A stretch of 64,000 nucleotides of DNA from Dromiciops gliroides. Lineage: Eukaryota > Chordata > Mammalia > Microbiotheria > Microbiotheriidae. Below are positions 11,401 through 22,828 of the stretch, in pieces (position 1 is the first letter of the stretch; every line of letters starts with the position of its first letter). The notes below the pieces were generated by a model. That model did not search any database and was not told where the DNA came from. It saw only the letters and a program-made list of their open reading frames with translations. The position numbers and the translations under genes were made by a program. The stretch is from the NCBI RefSeq assembly GCF_019393635.1, contig NC_057861.1:194649526-194713525 (forward strand), given 5' to 3'.

Positions 11401-11894
11401 TATCATGACATCCACTTGTAAATTATAATTAATTTTTATTTATAATCCATATTCTTATTGATTCTAATGGGTCATTAAGTATGTTTATGCTTTTACGTAA
11501 AAGTCTCCCTCGAACTGCTCAGACACCCATAATTAAACAAAGGAATTAAAGTTATGGATGAGCAGCAGAGGGCAGAATGTGGCTCTCAGTTACCTTATCA
11601 TTCTCATTTGTGTCTTTAAAACTGAAATACTTTTAACTGCACTTCAGAGCCCATAACTGTTTTGCATTCTCCCCTTCCCCTCCCTTTTCCTTTTTAAAGT
11701 GAAGGAAAAAAACAAGCACAATCCTTAACTAAAGGTATTTAGAAAACCTGTCAATTTAGCAAACACTAGAAAAAAGCATGTGGCCAAGGCAGTCTGATAA
11801 TCACTATAAATTCCAAACTTTTAGGACTGAAATATTAGACTTAGAATGTTAGAGATAATAATTAGAAATCATCTAGTCTGACCCTCCTTTTTGT
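11401..11894. other. Non-coding stretch, no assignable feature
   Basis: I see no known repeat or gene here. A pyrimidine-rich patch lies at 11665-11700. Confidence 0.4.
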
Positions 11895-12730
11895 CCCTAT
11901 TTTTTTGTTTCTAAAATTTTATTGATGCCTTTCATCTTTTTTTTTTTTTTGGCAGGGCAGTGAGGGTTAAGTGACTTGCCCAGGGTCACACAGCTAGTAA
12001 GTGTCCAGTGTCTGAGACTGGATTTGAACTCAGGTCCTACTGAATCCAGGGCCAGTGCTTTATCCACTGTGCTATCTAGCTGCCCTGCCTTTCATCTTAA
12101 TATCCAATATTTCTGTATATATTGCTCTTTACTCAACCTCAGCCCTTGATATACACACCAAAATAGAGTTCCCCTGAATGAAAGAAGAAATAAAGGAAAA
12201 CAATGTTTCTGACAGCACATGCAACATTCCCCACCCAGAGTGCTCCATTTCTCTAAAGAAAGGAGGAAATTATCATTTCCTTATGTCTTCTTCATTTTCT
12301 GTATCATTCCTTTCATTTATATTTTTGTAGTCTTTGTATATGTTACCCTTTTGGTTCTGCTTGCTTTACTCTGTTCATCTAAACCCCTGTTTCTCTGAAT
12401 TTTTCATACTCAGTAATTCAACCATATTTAATGATATACATGTATCATATTTTAGTGAGCCATTTCCTAATCAATAATCATCACCTTTGTTCTCAGTTTT
12501 ATTTTGTTTTTTGTTGCCACAAAATGCTGCTATGATTTTTTTTGTCTTTGACTTCCTTGGCTTTTCAGTTCAGTAGTGAGATCCTCAGATCAAAGGCTAT
12601 AAAGAGATTAATGAATTTTCTCAAATAATGTTGAATTTTCCCCCCAAAATAAGATAAATTCATAGCTCTAGGAATATTCAATGTGCTTGCCTACCACAGA
12701 AGCTTCAATATTGTCCATTTGAATCTTTTG
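11895..12730 (-). mobile_element. Old L1-type 3' end, antisense
   Basis: Diverged 3' L1 sequence, e.g. 'ttttggttctgcttgctttactctgttcatctaaa', 'tagtgagccatttcctaatcaataatcatcacctttgttctcag', 'tgccacaaaatgctgctatga'. These parallel the better-preserved copy at 21080-21310. A SINE interrupts it at 11939-12085. Confidence 0.65.
11939..12085 (-). mobile_element. WSINE1-like SINE, antisense, perfect TSD
   Basis: Full-length antisense copy with identical 13-base TSDs TGCCTTTCATCTT (11926-11938 and 12086-12098), inserted into old L1 sequence. Confidence 0.95.
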
Positions 12731-12784
12731 TCATTTGTTTTATAATTATAATTAGCTATGCATGAGAGTATTATAGGGAATGTT

Positions 12785-13280
12785 CAGGGAAGACTAGTAC
12801 CTCTGGTGTGAGGGCTGCCAAGCCCTTTTCAGAGCTGGTTTCCACCATTGGTGTCCACCTGACTCACCCAACTCTCACTTGTGGCTCCAAGTATGTACAG
12901 TAGCCACACACCAATAAACCATTTCTGCAGATGGGCTATACCAAGTTAAGGGTAACCAAAGAGTCTCAGACCATTTGGTGAGTTAGGGGAGATGTCTACC
13001 CAAGCATGTAAAAACTCCCAGTGGAATGGGTGAATGAGAACACCTTGTTCCAATGGCCATGACAGTGGCTGAAGCAGGTACTGTGGAACATCTAGAGCTT
13101 GGTTAGAAATCATATACACCAAGGTCATCCCATTGTATCCTGAGCCATTACCAATCATTTTACCTTTGTCTTGCCACTGGACTTTGATGACTCTAGAAGA
13201 GAGAGTGAGGCCAAGGACTTACCACAACTCTGACTCACTTTAATTCAATTTATGTGCAAATCAAAAATATCACCCATACT
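12785..13280 (+). mobile_element. RTE LINE non-coding region
   Basis: The end of this stretch ('tcttgccactggactttgatgactctagaagagagagtgagg...ctctgactcactttaattcaattt...caaatc...atatcaccc') aligns with the RTE tails of the composite SINEs at 30425 and 50175. It therefore belongs to an RTE element. It lies directly upstream of RTE coding sequence. It could be that element's own leader, or the 3' end of a separate upstream copy. Confidence 0.6.
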
Positions 13281-14510
13281 ATTTTACCATTTTTACCTAT
13301 CTCAAAATCCTGTGGTGACAGACAAGTGATGAATGAACAGGTGCAGATATACTGGGAGCTGTAGTCACAACTCTGCACACAGGCAGCCCACTGGAAGCAG
13401 CAGTGGGATCCAGCAACCCCGAGTATCTGAGCAGTCTTATTGAAGGAACTCACTGCTCACCTCTTGGTGTGAGGAAAAGACTAGAAAAGGTGCCCTAAAA
13501 ATGTCTGCTTCACCCAACCCTGGCCTGTTTAACGTGGCAGGCAGGATTCCACCCTGCAGCTGAAACATAAGGTAAATGGAATGTGCACACACTTGTGGAT
13601 AATACAGAATCCAATAGATCTGAAAAATGAACCGCTCTTATGAGAGAACTCAGCAGGTATCCCATTGAAATCACAATCCTAAGTGAAACAGAGCTAGCGA
13701 ATGATGTCCAGCTTACCAAAGCTGGATCTGAATACATTTTCCTGGAGTGGCCATGGTGAAGAGGAATAGGGAGAAGCTGGCATAGGGGTTGCAATCAAAA
13801 CTAATCTAATCAACAAGCTTGTATGTCTACTGTTAAGGGCTAAAATTCTAGTTAGTCTGTCTAAAATATCTAATGAGTGGTCACCAATAAATTATAAGCT
13901 TTAGCAAGAGTTAGACTTTTAAGCATTTATTAAGGAGAATAAGAGTTTCGTAAAGAGAGAAGAAAAGGCCTAGATTCCTATCTGTTAAAGGCAGAACACA
14001 TTTCTAGCTCTGCTCTCCACCAGAGTCCAAAGGAAAGAGCGCGAGACAGAGCGCTAGTCTCTTCCCTCTTCCTCCCACTAGCCAACGTCACTTCCTGACG
14101 CCAAAGAAAAGTCTCCTGGTCTTGCCCTCAAAGACCTTCATTTTATGGGCGGAACTCTTCTACAGAAAGTCTCCAGCAGGTGGCGTCATTCCAATCATTG
14201 CACTACCAAAAGGGTTGGACCACAGACTCGTGACAACATGATTGCTACTTGCAGGAAAGTTCCACGCTATGATCATCAGGGCCTATACTCCCATCATGGC
14301 AAACCCTGATGAGGTCAAAGAAAAAATTTATGAAGATCTGGAGACCCTCATCATGAATGTACCAAAAGAGAACAGGCTTATAATTCTTGGTGACTTTAAT
14401 GCAAGAGCAGGCACAGACAACCAGACATTACAGTGAGTACTTGAGAGAAACAGTGTCAGAAAGAGCAACAGCAGTGGTCAGTTACTACTGAAGACTTGTG
14501 CATCTCTAAG
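13281..14510 (+). pseudogene. RTE LINE endonuclease region, split by an LTR
   Basis: Reading frames on both sides of an inserted LTR give an APE-type endonuclease, the DNA-nicking domain of RTE retrotransposons. Motifs in order are WNVHTLVDN (about 13582), ITILSETELAND (about 13670) and GVAIKTNLINKLVCL (ending 13830). After the LTR come PKGLDHRLVTT, RAYTPIMANPDEVKEKIYED (about 14278) and ILGDFNARAGTDNQT (about 14380). SGQLLLKTCAS ends it near 14505. The catalytic Glu of the SET-like motif and the GDFNA motif are both present, but stops and a frameshift are too. The reverse transcriptase is missing, so this is a 5' fragment. Confidence 0.85.
13831..14202 (-). mobile_element. Solo LTR, family A, 4-bp TSD CTAC
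   Basis: Bounded on the plus strand by TGTTAAGGGC...CCAATCATTGCA. It is flanked by identical CTAC (13827-13830 and 14203-14206). It is 372 bp and antisense. The same family recurs at 45469 and 56675: shared blocks are 'ccacctgctggaga', 'ggaagtga.gtt', 'attcttattctccttaataaatgcttaaaagtc', and the terminal 'cactcattagatattttagacag'. Terminal TG/CA with a 4-bp duplication is typical of class I (gammaretrovirus-like) ERVs. No internal viral sequence adjoins it, so it is a solo LTR formed by LTR-LTR recombination. Confidence 0.93.
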
Positions 14511-15180
14511 ACTACAGGTTATAAAATACTGACCTGCATCTCCTCTCTTTTTCTCTCCTGGCCTGTCCTCTCCTCTTTTGTCCTGGCACAATGGTCACAC
14601 CTTTGTGGACTTAATTTCAGAGGAGTATAGTTTTGCCTAGATTATTGAAACTTCTTCCCGCTATTGAAAGAGGCATATGCAACTGGATTCCACTAGCCAC
14701 TGATCCATCAACAAGGTATACTGGGGCATAGGGGTCCTGACCTATTCTCTCAGTGGTCTGAACTATAAGCCACATGGCTGACTTATTTAGGCTTTGAGGG
14801 ATTAGGCAGATAAAGTCTTGCTTTACACTGATTCCTAGATAGTGGCTATGGGGTGGTCTAGAGCATGAAGAGAATGGAACTGTATAAATGATATTTTTTC
14901 CCCTTTGGGATCAAGCCATAAGAATAATTTTGCTGATGCCTCCCACTGCATAGTTATTTTTAGGGTATGTTACCATATACCAGGGATATATTTCCCATGT
15001 AAGTAGACTTACATCCTTATGAGAACAGCACAAGTTGGGTTCTTTGACAGTCTGGACATGGGGGCTACAATAGCATTTTGCAGGGGATGTCAGAGTATAT
15101 GATATGATTACAGAGAATGAAGTAACTATTTCTGCCAATGGTGTTCTCTGATCCAAATGAATTGCTGAGAGATGACATAC
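14511..15180. other. Non-coding stretch
   Basis: No repeat or gene recognised. The frames here are short and unstructured. Confidence 0.4.
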
Positions 15181-15637
15181 TTTCTTTCTTTTAAAAACTA
15201 AATCTTATTGGTAATTTTTATTTTTATGTCACTTAAATTTCTTCTTATATCTTCTTCCTCCCCCCAAAGAGCTATCAAAGATAATACAATTTTTTAAAGA
15301 AAAAGAAAAAAACCCAGAAAAACCAATCAATCTATCAAAAAAATCTGATAATATATCCTACATTTCACTCTTATTCTCCCTTCCTCCCCACCCTTCTATA
15401 TCTGCCAAGGAGGGTGTGTATGTGTGTATGGGGGGGGGCGGTATTTCCTCCTATCTCTTTTTTGGAGACAAGATTGTTCCTTTTAATTTTGCAACATTCA
15501 TTTTCAGTTGTTTTGTGGTTCTCCCATACCCCTATTTGTACTCTTGTAGTCATTGTGTGTATTGGCTCTGCTCTCTTCACTTTGCATCAGTTCATAAATA
15601 TCTTTCTAGGGTTTCTTTATATTCAACATATTCATCA

Positions 15638-15639
<2 letters not shown>

Positions 15640-15669
<30 letters not shown>

Positions 15670-15805
15670 GGTGAGGCAATTGGGGTTAAGTGACTTGCCC
15701 AGGGTCACACAGCTAGTAAGTATCAAGTGTCTGAGGCCAGACTTGAACTCAGGTCCTCCTGAATCCAGGGCCAGTGCTCTATCCACTACATCACCTAGCT
15801 GCCCC
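15640..15805 (-). mobile_element. WSINE1-like SINE, antisense
   Basis: Full-length antisense copy from a T-rich tail to GCCCC at 15805. It is stacked against a second, truncated copy downstream. Confidence 0.92.
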
Positions 15806-15849
15806 TAATTACATTTTTTTTTCCTTAATTTGAGCAGTACAGATGTCGG

Positions 15850-15966
15850 GTTGTTTGTTTGTTGTTGTTGTTTTGCAGGGCAATGAGGGTTAAGTGACTT
15901 GCCCAGCGTCACATAGCTAGTGAGTGTCAAATGCCTGAGGCTAGATTTGAACTCAGGTCCTCCTGA
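15850..15966 (-). mobile_element. WSINE1-like SINE, antisense, head missing
   Basis: The tail (GTTGTTTG-rich) and body are present, but the match stops at 'ctcaggtcctcctgaa'. The tRNA-like head is therefore absent, which fits incomplete reverse transcription. Confidence 0.85.
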
Positions 15967-16014
15967 ACATATTCATCTTTTCTTATAGCACAGTAATATT
16001 CTATTAGAAAGCTA

Positions 16015-16243
16015 GTAATTTTAAAGTTTGCAAAGCACTTTACAAGTGTTATCTTATTTGATCTTCATAATAATCCTAAAAGCCAGATATTAATATTATT
16101 CTCCATTTTAGAGTTGAAGAAACTGAGGCTGAAATAGGCTTAAGTGACTTGTCTAAAGTATCACAGCTAGTAAGTATCTGGGATTTGAACTTAGAGCTTC
16201 CTGACTTCAAGTACTATGTGCAGTGGTACCATTTAGCCGCCTA
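16015..16243 (-). mobile_element. MIR, antisense, near full length
   Basis: Order on the plus strand: 'gcaaagcactttacaagtgttatctta', 'gttgaagaaactgaggctgaaataggcttaagtgacttg', 'atcacagctagtaagtatctgggatttgaac', 'tgcagtggtaccatttagc'. Confidence 0.75.
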
Positions 16244-16334
16244 CATGAATTTATGTATCACAATATATTTAGCTCCTTCACAGTCAGTGGATACCATACT
16301 TTCTTTCCTTCTTCCACAAAAGGTGGGTACGTTT

Positions 16335-17000
16335 TTCTTTTCTTTTCTCTTTTCTTTCTTTTTTCTTTTCCTTTTCTCTTCCTTTTTCTTTTCTTTTCAA
16401 CAATGGACTTCAATCATTTCTGCATTTACATCTGGAACTCCGGAAATTCAAAATCATCATCTTTACCTTTATAAATGCAAAAAAAAAATGTTTCTAGCTT
16501 AGGCTTCACATTTTCCTGCTGTGCTTTATCTGAATGTAACTTTATGAGTGTGCGGCTCTGTAGTGTCATACAGATTTCCTTGCCAACACCTTTATTTCAG
16601 AAGACAAAATCTTCAAGGCATGCTGTATGCACAGGAGTCAGAGTATTGCTTTGGGGACACTTTTGCTTATTTTTTGGTATGACTTTCATGTTGACTCAGG
16701 AAGACTTCTTCTCTGAGTAATAAAGACCATATGTTTGCCACTGATTTTTTTTTCCTCCAATTTATGTACTATTCATACTTGAATCTTCTGAAAAAATTCT
16801 AGCTGAGTACCTGATACAAAGATGGTGATGGCTTTTCTGCTACCACCATCTTCAATTTTCTTAGCCATTCTCTTAATTGAGCCTTTAAGTCAGAGTTCAT
16901 CTATATATAATATATAAAATGCCACTCTTGAATTTGCATCTGATTTCTCTACAATGAACTTCACTATCTTGGTGCTGAGCACCAGAATAGGAAGAGGGAG
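16335..17000 (-). pseudogene. RPS7: RPS7 processed pseudogene (40S ribosomal protein eS7)
   Basis: Read on the minus strand from 16988, the lost start codon is now ATT and STKIVK follows. Then come [69 protein letters not shown] and DFEFPEFQM, with a stop at 16426-16428. These match RPS7, a small-subunit ribosomal protein, from N- to C-terminus in order and without introns. About 563 bp stand in for the expected 194-codon frame, so it is essentially full length. A degenerate A tail (the T-rich 16335-16398) follows. Several in-frame stops and frameshifts (e.g. after FQKIQV) make it non-functional. It is an L1-mediated retrocopy with no promoter. Confidence 0.93.
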
Positions 17001-17056
17001 AGTTCTTACATGGTAGATGAAAATCTTGGCTGCTGGAGGAAGATGCTTACTGTCAT

Positions 17057-17116
17057 AATGATTAGGAGGAAGGTAGAACTGCATCTAATGACTAGGAGGA
17101 AGGTAGAACTGCATCT
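17057..17116. repeat. Tandem duplication, 30 bp x 2
   Basis: Two adjacent 30-base units starting AATGATTAGG and AATGACTAGG and both ending GAACTGCATCT, with a single difference. It lies just upstream of the 5' end of the RPS7 retrocopy. Confidence 0.95.
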
Positions 17117-17319
17117 TGGTAACTATGGTGATTGTAAATTTACCTGGAAGAAAGGGAATCCTTTAACCAACTTGGTAGCAATCCTGAATCACTAGAATTA
17201 CCCAGACTCAACTGACAAAGGAGTATCACTTGAGAATAGGATACTAAAAGGCCAAAGGCTATATTGGGTGCTCCAAGGAATACTGAGTGGGTGACAGTAT
17301 GGAAGAGTATTCTTAGATA

Positions 17320-17500
17320 AAGAGTATCTTTATTGTATATATATAACCTATAGCAGATTACTTGCTCTCTTGGGGAGGATGAAATAAGGAGAGGGATGGA
17401 GAAAAATTTGAAACTAGAAATCTTATAAAAACAAATGTTGAAAAACATCTCTAAATGTAACTGGAAAAATAAAATATTTATATGGAAAAAATAGAGTATC
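17320..17500 (+). mobile_element. L1 3' terminus
   Basis: 'cagattacttgctctcttgggga', 'gaaaaatttgaaactagaaatcttataaaaacaaatgttgaaaaac' and the terminal 'ggaaaaataaaatatttatatgg' match the L1 3' ends at 5130 and, inverted, 20700. It is strongly 5' truncated. Confidence 0.75.
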
Positions 17501-17519
17501 TTTAGATAAAAACAGGAAA

Positions 17520-18085
17520 ATTTGGAAGAAAGGAGAGAAAGAATAAAATTAATTCAGTTTGGGACATTTTGAGTTTGAGATGTTTCAGGAAAGTCTAGAC
17601 TGAAATGTTCAATAAGCAGAAGGATAAGGAAGTAGCAAAGGAGAGTGAGAAGGAACAGTGCAAAGATAGAAAGTGAGTCAGGAAAAAGCAATGTCAAGCA
17701 GACCTAGATAGGAGAGAGGATCCAAGAGAACAGAGTGATGAATAGTTTTGAATGCTGCAGAGAAGTCCAGAAGGATGAAGGCCAAAAAAGACCTTTAAAT
17801 TTGTCAAGAGATAATTGGTGGGGCAGCTAGGTGGTGCAGTGGATAAAGTACTGGCCCTGGAGTCAGGAGGACCTGAGTTCAAATCCGGCCTCAGACACTT
17901 AACACTTACTAGCTGTGTGACCCTGGACAAGAACTTAACCCCAATTGCCTCACCAAAAAAAAAAAAAGAAAAAAGAAAAAGAAAAATAGAGAGAGAAAGA
18001 GAATTGGTAACTTTAGAGAGGGCAATTTCAGATAAATATTGAGGTCAGAAGCCCCACTGCAGAGGATTTAGCAGAGTGAAACGAG
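17520..18085 (+). repeat. Old interspersed repeat of unassigned class, split by a SINE
   Basis: 'gttttgaatgctgcagagaagtccagaaggatgaaggcc' and, past the SINE, 'ttggtaactttagagagggcaatttcag...gaggtcagaagcccactgcagagg' read as one repeat. A stretch at 41580-41873 looks related in style. I recognise the text as a widespread mammalian repeat but cannot name it safely. Confidence 0.4.
17820..17999 (+). mobile_element. WSINE1-like SINE
   Basis: Full-length copy with an A tail that degrades into AAAAG repeats. An imperfect TSD flanks it: AGAGATAATTGGT on the left and AAGAGAATTGGT on the right. Confidence 0.92.
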
Positions 18086-18545
18086 AATTGGAGTCACTGA
18101 GTATATCTTTCCCAACATGGCCACATCGTGCACCATACTGCCAAAGTGATTTACTGAATGTGAAGGTCTAATCATTTCGCTCTTCTACTTAAACTCCAAT
18201 GGCTCCCTATTCCCTCCAGCATCAATTAGAAAATATAATGTTTGGCATTTAAAGGCTTTCACAACCCAGCCCCTTCTTACCCTTCCAGTCTTCTTATACT
18301 TGACTACACTCTATATACTTTACAATCCTCCTTTACCAGTCTAATTGCTGTTCCACAAAGACAAAACTTTATCTCCTGACTCCATATCTCTTACCTTAAT
18401 GTTCCCCCTTCCCTCTTGCAGGAATGCAGTCCATCTGCACATCCACCCACTGCTTCCCTGCCTTCATTCAATATTCAAGGGGAATCATGACTTACTCTCC
18501 CACTTTCCACAGCAGCTGTTCCAAAATTGAGGTTATTCACAGAGC
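18086..18545 (+). mobile_element. L2 LINE, ORF2 C-terminal part
   Basis: 'gccaaagtgatttactgaatg', 'aactccaatggctccctattccctccagcatcaatta' and 'ggcatttaaaggctttcacaacccagccccttcttacc' correspond to the end of L2 ORF2. 'ctcttgcaggaatgcagtcc' follows. It is diverged and not translatable. Confidence 0.75.
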
Positions 18546-18554
18546 TCTTCCTTC

Positions 18555-18735
18555 TCTCCTCCACCTGGGCAATACAATGAACTTTTCTTATCCTTAATTT
18601 TTTCATCTACCAAATGGGCAAAATAAAAGTACTTACTTCAGAGGGTGGTTGTAAGGATCAAATGAGATGACACATGTAAAACATTTTACAAACCTTAAAA
18701 CAGTCTATAAATGGTATTATCATTACTTTTCTGGA
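18555..18735 (+). mobile_element. MIR 3' half
   Basis: 'tttttcatctaccaaatgggcaaaataaaag', 'ggttgtaaggatcaaatgagatgacacatgtaaaacatttta'. Confidence 0.6.
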
Positions 18736-19234
18736 AATTTGCGATTTCCATCATTGTAATGTTGATAATATATGCAATAGCAGGGATTATAAAAGTTAAA
18801 ATAGACTATATTAGTCAAAATTAACAAGTTTTATACACACAAAATCAATAGCTTGGATCAGAAGAAATATATTAATTTGAAAATAATTTACCTTAATAAT
18901 CTCTGGAAAAGGTCTGACTTTAAAAACCTACAGGAAATCAACATACACACATGTTTAAGGCACTCCTCAAAAGCCTAGAGGTGAAAGTAAATAAAGTTTT
19001 CAAAAGAAGAAATACAAATTTATTAGCCTCATGAGATATATTAAAAATCAGAGAATGAAGACAGAAACCACCCTGATATTTCACCTACACACAACAAGAT
19101 AGAAGCCATAACATAGGTTGGAAAATTTTCCTGGAGGAGCTGTGGGAATAGAGGCAAACTAATTCATTGTTGTGAAAATGGGTAAATATTATGAATGTTC
19201 TGGGGAGGGCGTGCTGCAGATAAATCTTAGAGTT

Positions 19235-19620
19235 ATCCAAGTAAAGTTACTAAATAGTTCATTTCCTTTGATCCAGATACTCACTATTGGAATTGTATCT
19301 GAAGAAGGTTATTGAGAGAAAGAAAGTACCCAAAGGAACATCTATGTTCATAGAAGCATTATTTGTGCTAATGAAAATCTGGAAACAATATATGTTTCCA
19401 ACAATTGGGGAATGGCAAAACAAATTATGGCAAATGAAAATGATGGAGCAATACTGTGCCATAAAGCATGACAAATATGAAGAATGCTGAGAAACGTGGG
19501 AATTCTTTTATGAAGTGATGCAGAGTGAAGGAAACCAAGCCAAAAAACAATATACACAATGACTACACCAATATAAATCAAGTCAACATGAAAAGGCAAT
19601 AAAACTTTGGTCAAATACAA
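19235..19620 (+). mobile_element. L1 ORF2 end and 3' UTR fragment
   Basis: 'ttgatccagatactcactattgg', 'atgttcatagaagcattatttgtgctaatgaaaatctggaaacaa', 'caattggggaatggcaaaacaaattatgg' and 'gaagtgatgcagagtgaaggaaaccaag' match the L1 region that, inverted, fills 21120-21330. Confidence 0.75.
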
Positions 19621-19712
19621 TGGCCAATGATAATATCATACTACTAAAGTTAATGGATACATATCTCTCTTCTGTCCCTGAGTTTGGCACAATGCTTGAT
19701 GAGTATACTGTC

Positions 19713-19716
<4 letters not shown>

Positions 19717-19754
<38 letters not shown>
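19717..19754. repeat. (GT)n microsatellite
   Basis: About 19 GT units; the only irregularity is near its start. Confidence 0.95.
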
Positions 19755-19755
<1 letters not shown>

Positions 19756-19759
19756 TTAA

Positions 19760-20305
19760 TAACTGCTTCTGACTGTTAAAAATAGGTAAACTAAATATTC
19801 TATCAGAATATTTCAGTATCAGTAGAGAAATTCCCCCCCACAATTATCAACTGATTTTTGAAAAATAAATGAATAAACTCTTAATCTCTTACATAAATAT
19901 ATTGGCAAATGTGAGTTCAGTTCAAATGAGATACACTTTCATACACATATATGTATATATCAACTAGCTAATGCCCATCATTAAAAAGCAAACTGTTTAT
20001 TTAGCAGATGTTTGAAGTCTTTATTACTGGCTGATAGCATATAGTGTTCTTTATTATACCTGGCAAATTGATAAATTCCATTTATTTTTTTTCCCAAAGG
20101 CTATTTGCTGAATTGTTTTTGGGGGGGTTGTGGAGGGAAGAAGAGGGTGTTGTTAAATATATTTTTGATGTGCTAACACCCCTGATGAAAAGACTTACAT
20201 GAACAATTAAGGACAGAAGTATCAATTCAAGTATTAAGCACTAGTTATTTTAGACCACGAAACATATTTTCAAATATAAACATAACTGTATAATAGTAAT
20301 CATCT
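19760..20305. other. A+T-rich stretch, no assignable feature
   Basis: No gene or repeat recognised. A 10-base G/T-rich patch sits at 20118-20128. Confidence 0.4.
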
Positions 20306-20468
20306 CACTACTGCTGGCTATAGAGTCAGAATTCAAATTTTGGGTTCAGATCTCACATCTTTTATTACCAATGTGACCTTAAGAAAGGCATGTCAACTCC
20401 TCAGTTTTCTAATCTGTAAAATGAGGGAGTTGGACAAGATAACCTTTCAGATCCATAATATGATCTTT
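20306..20468 (+). mobile_element. MIR
   Basis: 'ggttcagatctcacatcttttattacc', 'tcagttttctaatctgtaaaatgagggagttggac', ending 'cagatccataatatgatc'. Confidence 0.65.
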
Positions 20469-20694
20469 AAAGGAGTGAGTAGGTAGTCATGGTTCCTAAC
20501 ACTATTTTGCCAGTTTAATATATGGCAGTTGGTATGGTGAACTATTAAGCAAGTAAACAAGGCTGTCAGTCAAACAATCACACTCATATTTTGGTGGGCT
20601 GGAATACTGACATTTTGGTTGTGACTTTTTCTTCAGTCACTATTTTAACCCTGCCCTCTCTAGAGGAATGCTTTTGATTTAAAATCAGGCCCAT

Positions 20695-22797
20695 TTTTTT
20701 GCACTTGATATTTTATTTTGTCCAGTTACATGTAAAAATAATTTTCAACATTCATTTTGGTAAGATTTTGAATTCCAAATTTTTCTCCCTTCCTTCATTC
20801 CCTCCCTCCTCTCCAAGAAAGCAAGCAATTTTATAGGTTCTACATGTACAATCATGTTAAACATATTTCCACATTTCTCCTGTTGTGAAAGAAGAATAAG
20901 AACAAAGGGGGAAAACCACAGGAAACAAACCAAAAAAAAAAAAGTGAAGAGTATGCTTTGATCTGCATTCAGACTCCATAGTTCTTTTGCTGGATGTGGA
21001 GAGCACTTTCCATCATGAGTTTTTTGGAATCATCTTGGATCATTGTATTGCTGAGAAGAACAAAGTCTGTCACAGTTGATCATCACAACAAAATGTTCCT
21101 GTTACTGTGTACTGTGTTCTCCTGGTTCTACTCACTTCACTCAGCATCAATTCAAGTAAATCTTTCCAGGTTTTTCTGAAATCTGCCTGCTCATTATTAC
21201 AGCACAATAGCATTCCATTACATTCATATACCACCATTCACCAACTGGCAGGCATCCCCTCAATTTCCAATTCTTTGCAACCACAAAAAGAGCTACTATA
21301 AATATTTTTGTACATGTGGGTCCTTTTCCCTTTTTTATGATCTCTTTGGAATATCGATCTAGTAGTGATATTTCTGAGTCAAAGAATATGTAGTTTTATA
21401 GCCCTTTAGGCATAATTCCAGATTGCTCTCCAGAATGGTTGGATCATTTCACAATTGCACCAATAATGTATTAGTATTCTGATTTTTCCCACATCTTCTG
21501 CAACGTTTATCATTTTCCTTTTTTATCATATTAGGCAATCTGATAGGTGTCAGGTGGTACCTCAGAGTTGTTTTAATTTGCATCTCTCTAATCAATAGTT
21601 ATTTAGAGCATTTTTTCTTATGGTAATAGATATCTTTAATTTCTTCATCTGAAAAATGCCTGTTCATATCATTTAACTATTTCTCAATTGGGGAATGACT
21701 TGTATTCTTATAAATTTGATTCAGTTCTCTATATATTTGGGAAATGAGACCTTTATAAAAAACACTGATTATAAATTTTTCCCCAACTTTCTGTTTTCCT
21801 TTTTTTTTTTTTTTTTTTTGGTGAGGCAGTTGGGGTTAAGTGACTTGCCCAGGGTCACACAGCTAGTAAGTGTTAAGTGTCTGAGGTCGGATTTGAACTC
21901 AGGTCCTCCTGAATACAGGGCTGGTGCTTTATCCACTGCACCACCTAGCTTCCCCTTCTGTTTTCCTTTTAATCCTTTTTTTGCATTGATTTTGTTTGTG
22001 CAAAATCTTTTTAATTTAATGTAATCAAAATGATTCATTTTGCACTTCGTAATGTTCTCTATCTCTTGCTAGGTCATAAATTCTTTCCTTCTCCATAGAT
22101 CTGACAGGCAAACTATTCCTTGCTCTCCTAATTTGCTTGTGGTATCACCATTTATGTCTAAATAATGTATCAATTTTGACTATATCTTTGACTGTATATA
22201 GTGTGAGATATTGGTCTATGCTTAGTTTTTGCCATGTTATTTTCCAGTTTTCCCAACAGTTTTTGTCTTATCGCAGAAGCTGGAGTCTTTGGGTTTATCA
22301 AACAATAGATTACTATAATCATTTACTGCTGTCTTGTGTACCTAAACTATTCTACTGATCCACCACTATTTCTTAGCAAATATCAAACAGTTTTGATGAC
22401 TGCTGCTTTATGATATAGTTTTAGATCTAGTGAAGTTAGGCTACCTTCTTTTGCATTTTTTTCATTAATTCCCTTGATATTCTTGACTTTTTTTTCCTCT
22501 TCCAAATGAACTTCATTATAACTTTTTCTAGCTCTATAAAATAATTGTTGGTAGTTTGGAATGTCACTGAATAAGTAAATTAATTTAGGTAGAATTGTCA
22601 TTTTTATTTATAATAGCTTGGCCTACCCATGAGCAATTAATATTTTTCCAGTGGTTTAGATCTGACTTTATTTGTGTAAAAAGTGTTATAATTGTGTTCA
22701 TGTAGTTGCTGGGTTTCTCTTGGCAAGTAGACTACTAAATATTTTATATTGTCTACAGTTGTTTTAAATGGAATTTCACTCTCTATCTCTTGCTGCA
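20695..22797 (-). mobile_element. L1 LINE, ORF2 C-terminal part and 3' UTR, antisense
   Basis: The best L1 in the window. Its 3' end is at 20695 ('tgatattttattttgtccagttacatg'). The 3' UTR spans about 20700-21130, and the ORF2 C-terminal half continues to about 22797 ('ttatattgtctacagttgttttaaatggaatttc'). Many stops interrupt the frame, so no protein is possible. A young SINE lies inside it (21804-21955). It supplies the reference for the smaller L1 pieces at 4790, 17320 and 19235. Confidence 0.85.
21804..21955 (-). mobile_element. WSINE1-like SINE inside L1, perfect TSD
   Basis: Full-length antisense copy flanked by identical TTCTGTTTTCCTTTT (21789-21803 and 21956-21970). It is younger than the L1 it interrupts. 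Confidence 0.95.
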
Positions 22798-22828
22798 ACC
22801 AGGCCCATTTTAAAGATGGTGGATCCCA

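Larger units (their letters stand above)
15185..16005 (-). mobile_element. L1 3' end, antisense, with stacked SINEs
   Basis: L1 3' UTR-type sequence ('cagttgttttgtggttctccc', 'tggctctgctctcttcactttgcatcagttcataaatatctttctaggg') continues past two SINEs as 'tcttatagcacagtaatattctatta'. The direct repeat ACATATTCATC at about 15627 and 15967 brackets the SINE block. Confidence 0.7.

Noticed and set aside
12946..13794. Minus-strand ORFs of 67-94 codons
   Set aside because: Antisense shadows of the RTE element, whose real coding direction is plus.
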